Assembly: GCA_001805055.1 (NCBI GenBank) | Contig: MHDZ01000057.1 | Location: 318 to 35,152, forward strand | Direction of reading: 5' to 3' | From: Nitrospirae bacterium GWC2_57_13 | GTDB taxonomy: Bacteria > Nitrospirota > UBA9217 | DNA: 34,835 bases | Part shown: piece by piece, positions 33,939 through 34,835 of the stretch | How positions within the stretch are numbered: the first letter of the stretch is position 1 | Layout of the letters: the number at the start of each line of letters is the position of its first letter | Notes under the pieces: model-generated | Database searches by the model: none | Told to the model about the DNA's origin: nothing | The model's input: the letters and a program-made list of their open reading frames with translations, nothing else | Made by a program: the position numbers and the translations under genes

Positions 33939-33999
33939 CGTTGGCCGCAGATTTCTGCTCACAAAAATCCCGGTGATGAGACCCCCAAGCCAGTGTCGT

Positions 34000-34025
34000 C
34001 CCGCGCCGTTCCCGGCGGGCTCTTT
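34000..34025 (+). terminator. Weak terminator-like hairpin after the HD-GYP gene
   Basis: CCC plus GCCG pair with CGGC plus GGG around a TTCC loop with a two-base bulge, followed only by CTCTTT. It is the sole candidate end for the module 2 transcript. Confidence 0.4.
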
Positions 34026-34039
34026 CCCCTTCCATTTTA

Positions 34040-34068
34040 TTGACAATCAATGATTTTTTATGTATCTT
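34040..34068 (+). promoter_or_regulatory. Promoter upstream of the rhomboid gene
   Basis: A perfect TTGACA (34040-34045) is followed after 17 bases by TATCTT (34063-34068). The predicted start near 34075 gives a leader of about 178 bases. Confidence 0.65.
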
Positions 34069-34093
34069 GTGCATGTGCCGAGTGCGTCACATA

Positions 34094-34141
34094 ACCGGCG
34101 AAAGCCGGATAGCCCCGCGGACGTCCCGCGCCTTGCGGGAC
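34094..34141 (+). other. Structured leader RNA candidate
   Basis: Two clean hairpins follow each other: CCGGC-GAAA-GCCGG with a GNRA tetraloop, and GTCCCGC-GCCTT-GCGGGAC. Further GGAG/CTCC pairs lie downstream, before the rhomboid start. It does not match a riboswitch class known to me, including GEMM (c-di-GMP). No terminator is seen in the leader. Confidence 0.35.
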
Positions 34142-34252
34142 TGCGGGATGTCGCGTTGTTCAAGGGAGACTCCAACTCCTGCCGGAGGGGCTCCACTGGA
34201 CGGCGCCGTTCGCGCGGTTGTTGGGCGAACAGAATCGTTCCGGAGAGAATAT

Positions 34253-34835
34253 TTGATCCCGATAAAGGATATCAACCCGACACGGCGGTTTCCCGCCGTT
34301 ACACTGGCGCTGATCGGCATGAACAGCGCTGTTTTTCTGTATCAGTTGACCCTGGGGCCTCTGGCGCATGAATCCTTCCTGCATTCCTATGCGCTGGTGC
34401 CTGCAAGATTGCTCTCCGGCGGCGGCCCGGCGGACGGACTTTTTCCTGCTGGAGCAACGGTGATGACTTCCCTGTTCCTTCATGGCGGTTTTCTGCATGT
34501 GACCGGAAACATGCTGTACCTCTGGATCTTCGGCAACAACGTAGAGGATTCGATGGGACCCGCAAGGTTCATTCTGTTCTATTTTCTCTGCGGCACACTT
34601 GCCGCCTTCAGCCATGCCTTCACCGATGCTTCGTCGATGATCCCGATGATCGGAGCAAGCGGCGCGGTGTCGGGAGTGCTGGGCGCCTATCTGCTGCTGT
34701 TTCCCCGCGCCCGGGTTCTGACGGTCGTGCCGCTCGTCTTTCTGATCAGGACCGTCGAGATCCCGGCCATGTTCGTGCTCGGATTCTGGTTTCTTTTTCA
34801 GTTCCTGAATGCGCTGGTCACCTCGGGGCAGGGCG
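34253..34835 (+). CDS. Rhomboid family intramembrane serine protease (3' end outside window)
   Basis: 194 residues visible from TTG 34253, which has GGAG seven bases upstream. The N terminus, IPIKDINPTRRFPAVT, is typical of this family, followed by a membrane segment. A second segment has HGGFLHVTGNMLYLWIFGN, with the His/Asn that form the oxyanion hole. The catalytic serine is S136 in GASGAVSGVLGAY. The catalytic histidine lies in a later helix beyond the window. It cleaves membrane proteins within or near the bilayer; its substrate is unknown. The reading frame is intact up to the window end. Confidence 0.92.
   Translation, partial: MIPIKDINPTRRFPAVTLALIGMNSAVFLYQLTLGPLAHESFLHSYALVPARLLSGGGPADGLFPAGATVMTSLFLHGGFLHVTGNMLYLWIFGNNVEDSMGPARFILFYFLCGTLAAFSHAFTDASSMIPMIGASGAVSGVLGAYLLLFPRARVLTVVPLVFLIRTVEIPAMFVLGFWFLFQFLNALVTSGQG

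Noticed and set aside
34075-34252. c-di-GMP (GEMM) riboswitch in the rhomboid leader
   Set aside because: A GAAA-capped stem is present, but the conserved GEMM core with CACGCA and ACGCAAAGCC-like segments is missing.

Overview
The window is about 35 kb of a GC-rich chromosome from a Gram-negative, respiring bacterium. Lipoproteins, many CXXCH haem motifs, a sigma-54 regulator with a matching promoter, abundant c-di-GMP domains and a PyrR-attenuated pyrimidine operon containing greA all fit a Desulfobacterota (Geobacter-like) or Nitrospirota-type organism. This placement is inference from gene content; no 16S or other marker is present.

Layout. (1) 1-3.7 kb, accessory: the 3' part of katG, a DUF4143-type AAA ATPase, a small antitoxin-like ORF, and a cluster of broken tRNA-Ala pieces and hairpin repeats ending in an intact tRNA-Ala(GGC) on the minus strand. 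(2) 3.7-9.5 kb, signalling: a minus-strand PhoB-like response regulator, divergent from a three-gene operon of HEAT-repeat protein, HD-GYP protein and REC-PAS-GGDEF diguanylate cyclase. (3) 9.5-21.6 kb: a pyr operon, pyrR-pyrB-pyrC-(metallophosphatase)-carA-(PflX-like radical SAM)-carB-greA-pyrK-pyrD, with a strong promoter and a recognisable PyrR attenuator. Its gene junctions carry degenerate tracts with a 7-base period. (4) 21.6-30.1 kb, redox: a histidine kinase with a CXXCH motif in its periplasmic sensor region overlaps pyrD, followed by an NtrC-type regulator, a near-consensus sigma-54 promoter, two multihaem c-type cytochromes (one fused to OmpA-like and DUF11-like domains) and two NHL beta-propeller lipoproteins with their own sigma-70 promoter. 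(5) 30.4-33.9 kb: a second HEAT/HD-GYP pair, paralogous in architecture to the first. (6) 34.0-34.8 kb: a rhomboid protease cut by the window end, behind a hairpin-rich leader.

How it fits together. The best candidates for an undescribed system are two. The first is the duplicated HEAT + HD-GYP module, whose four proteins appear to share one N-terminal domain of about 130 residues marked by a Y-(P/S)-x-x-(H/N)-like motif. The second is a self-contained redox circuit in which a haem-sensing kinase and a sigma-54 activator probably drive an envelope multihaem cytochrome set that includes a peptidoglycan-anchored cytochrome fusion. Several signalling genes have promoters placed so that transcription would begin at or within a few bases of the start codon, suggesting leaderless mRNAs.
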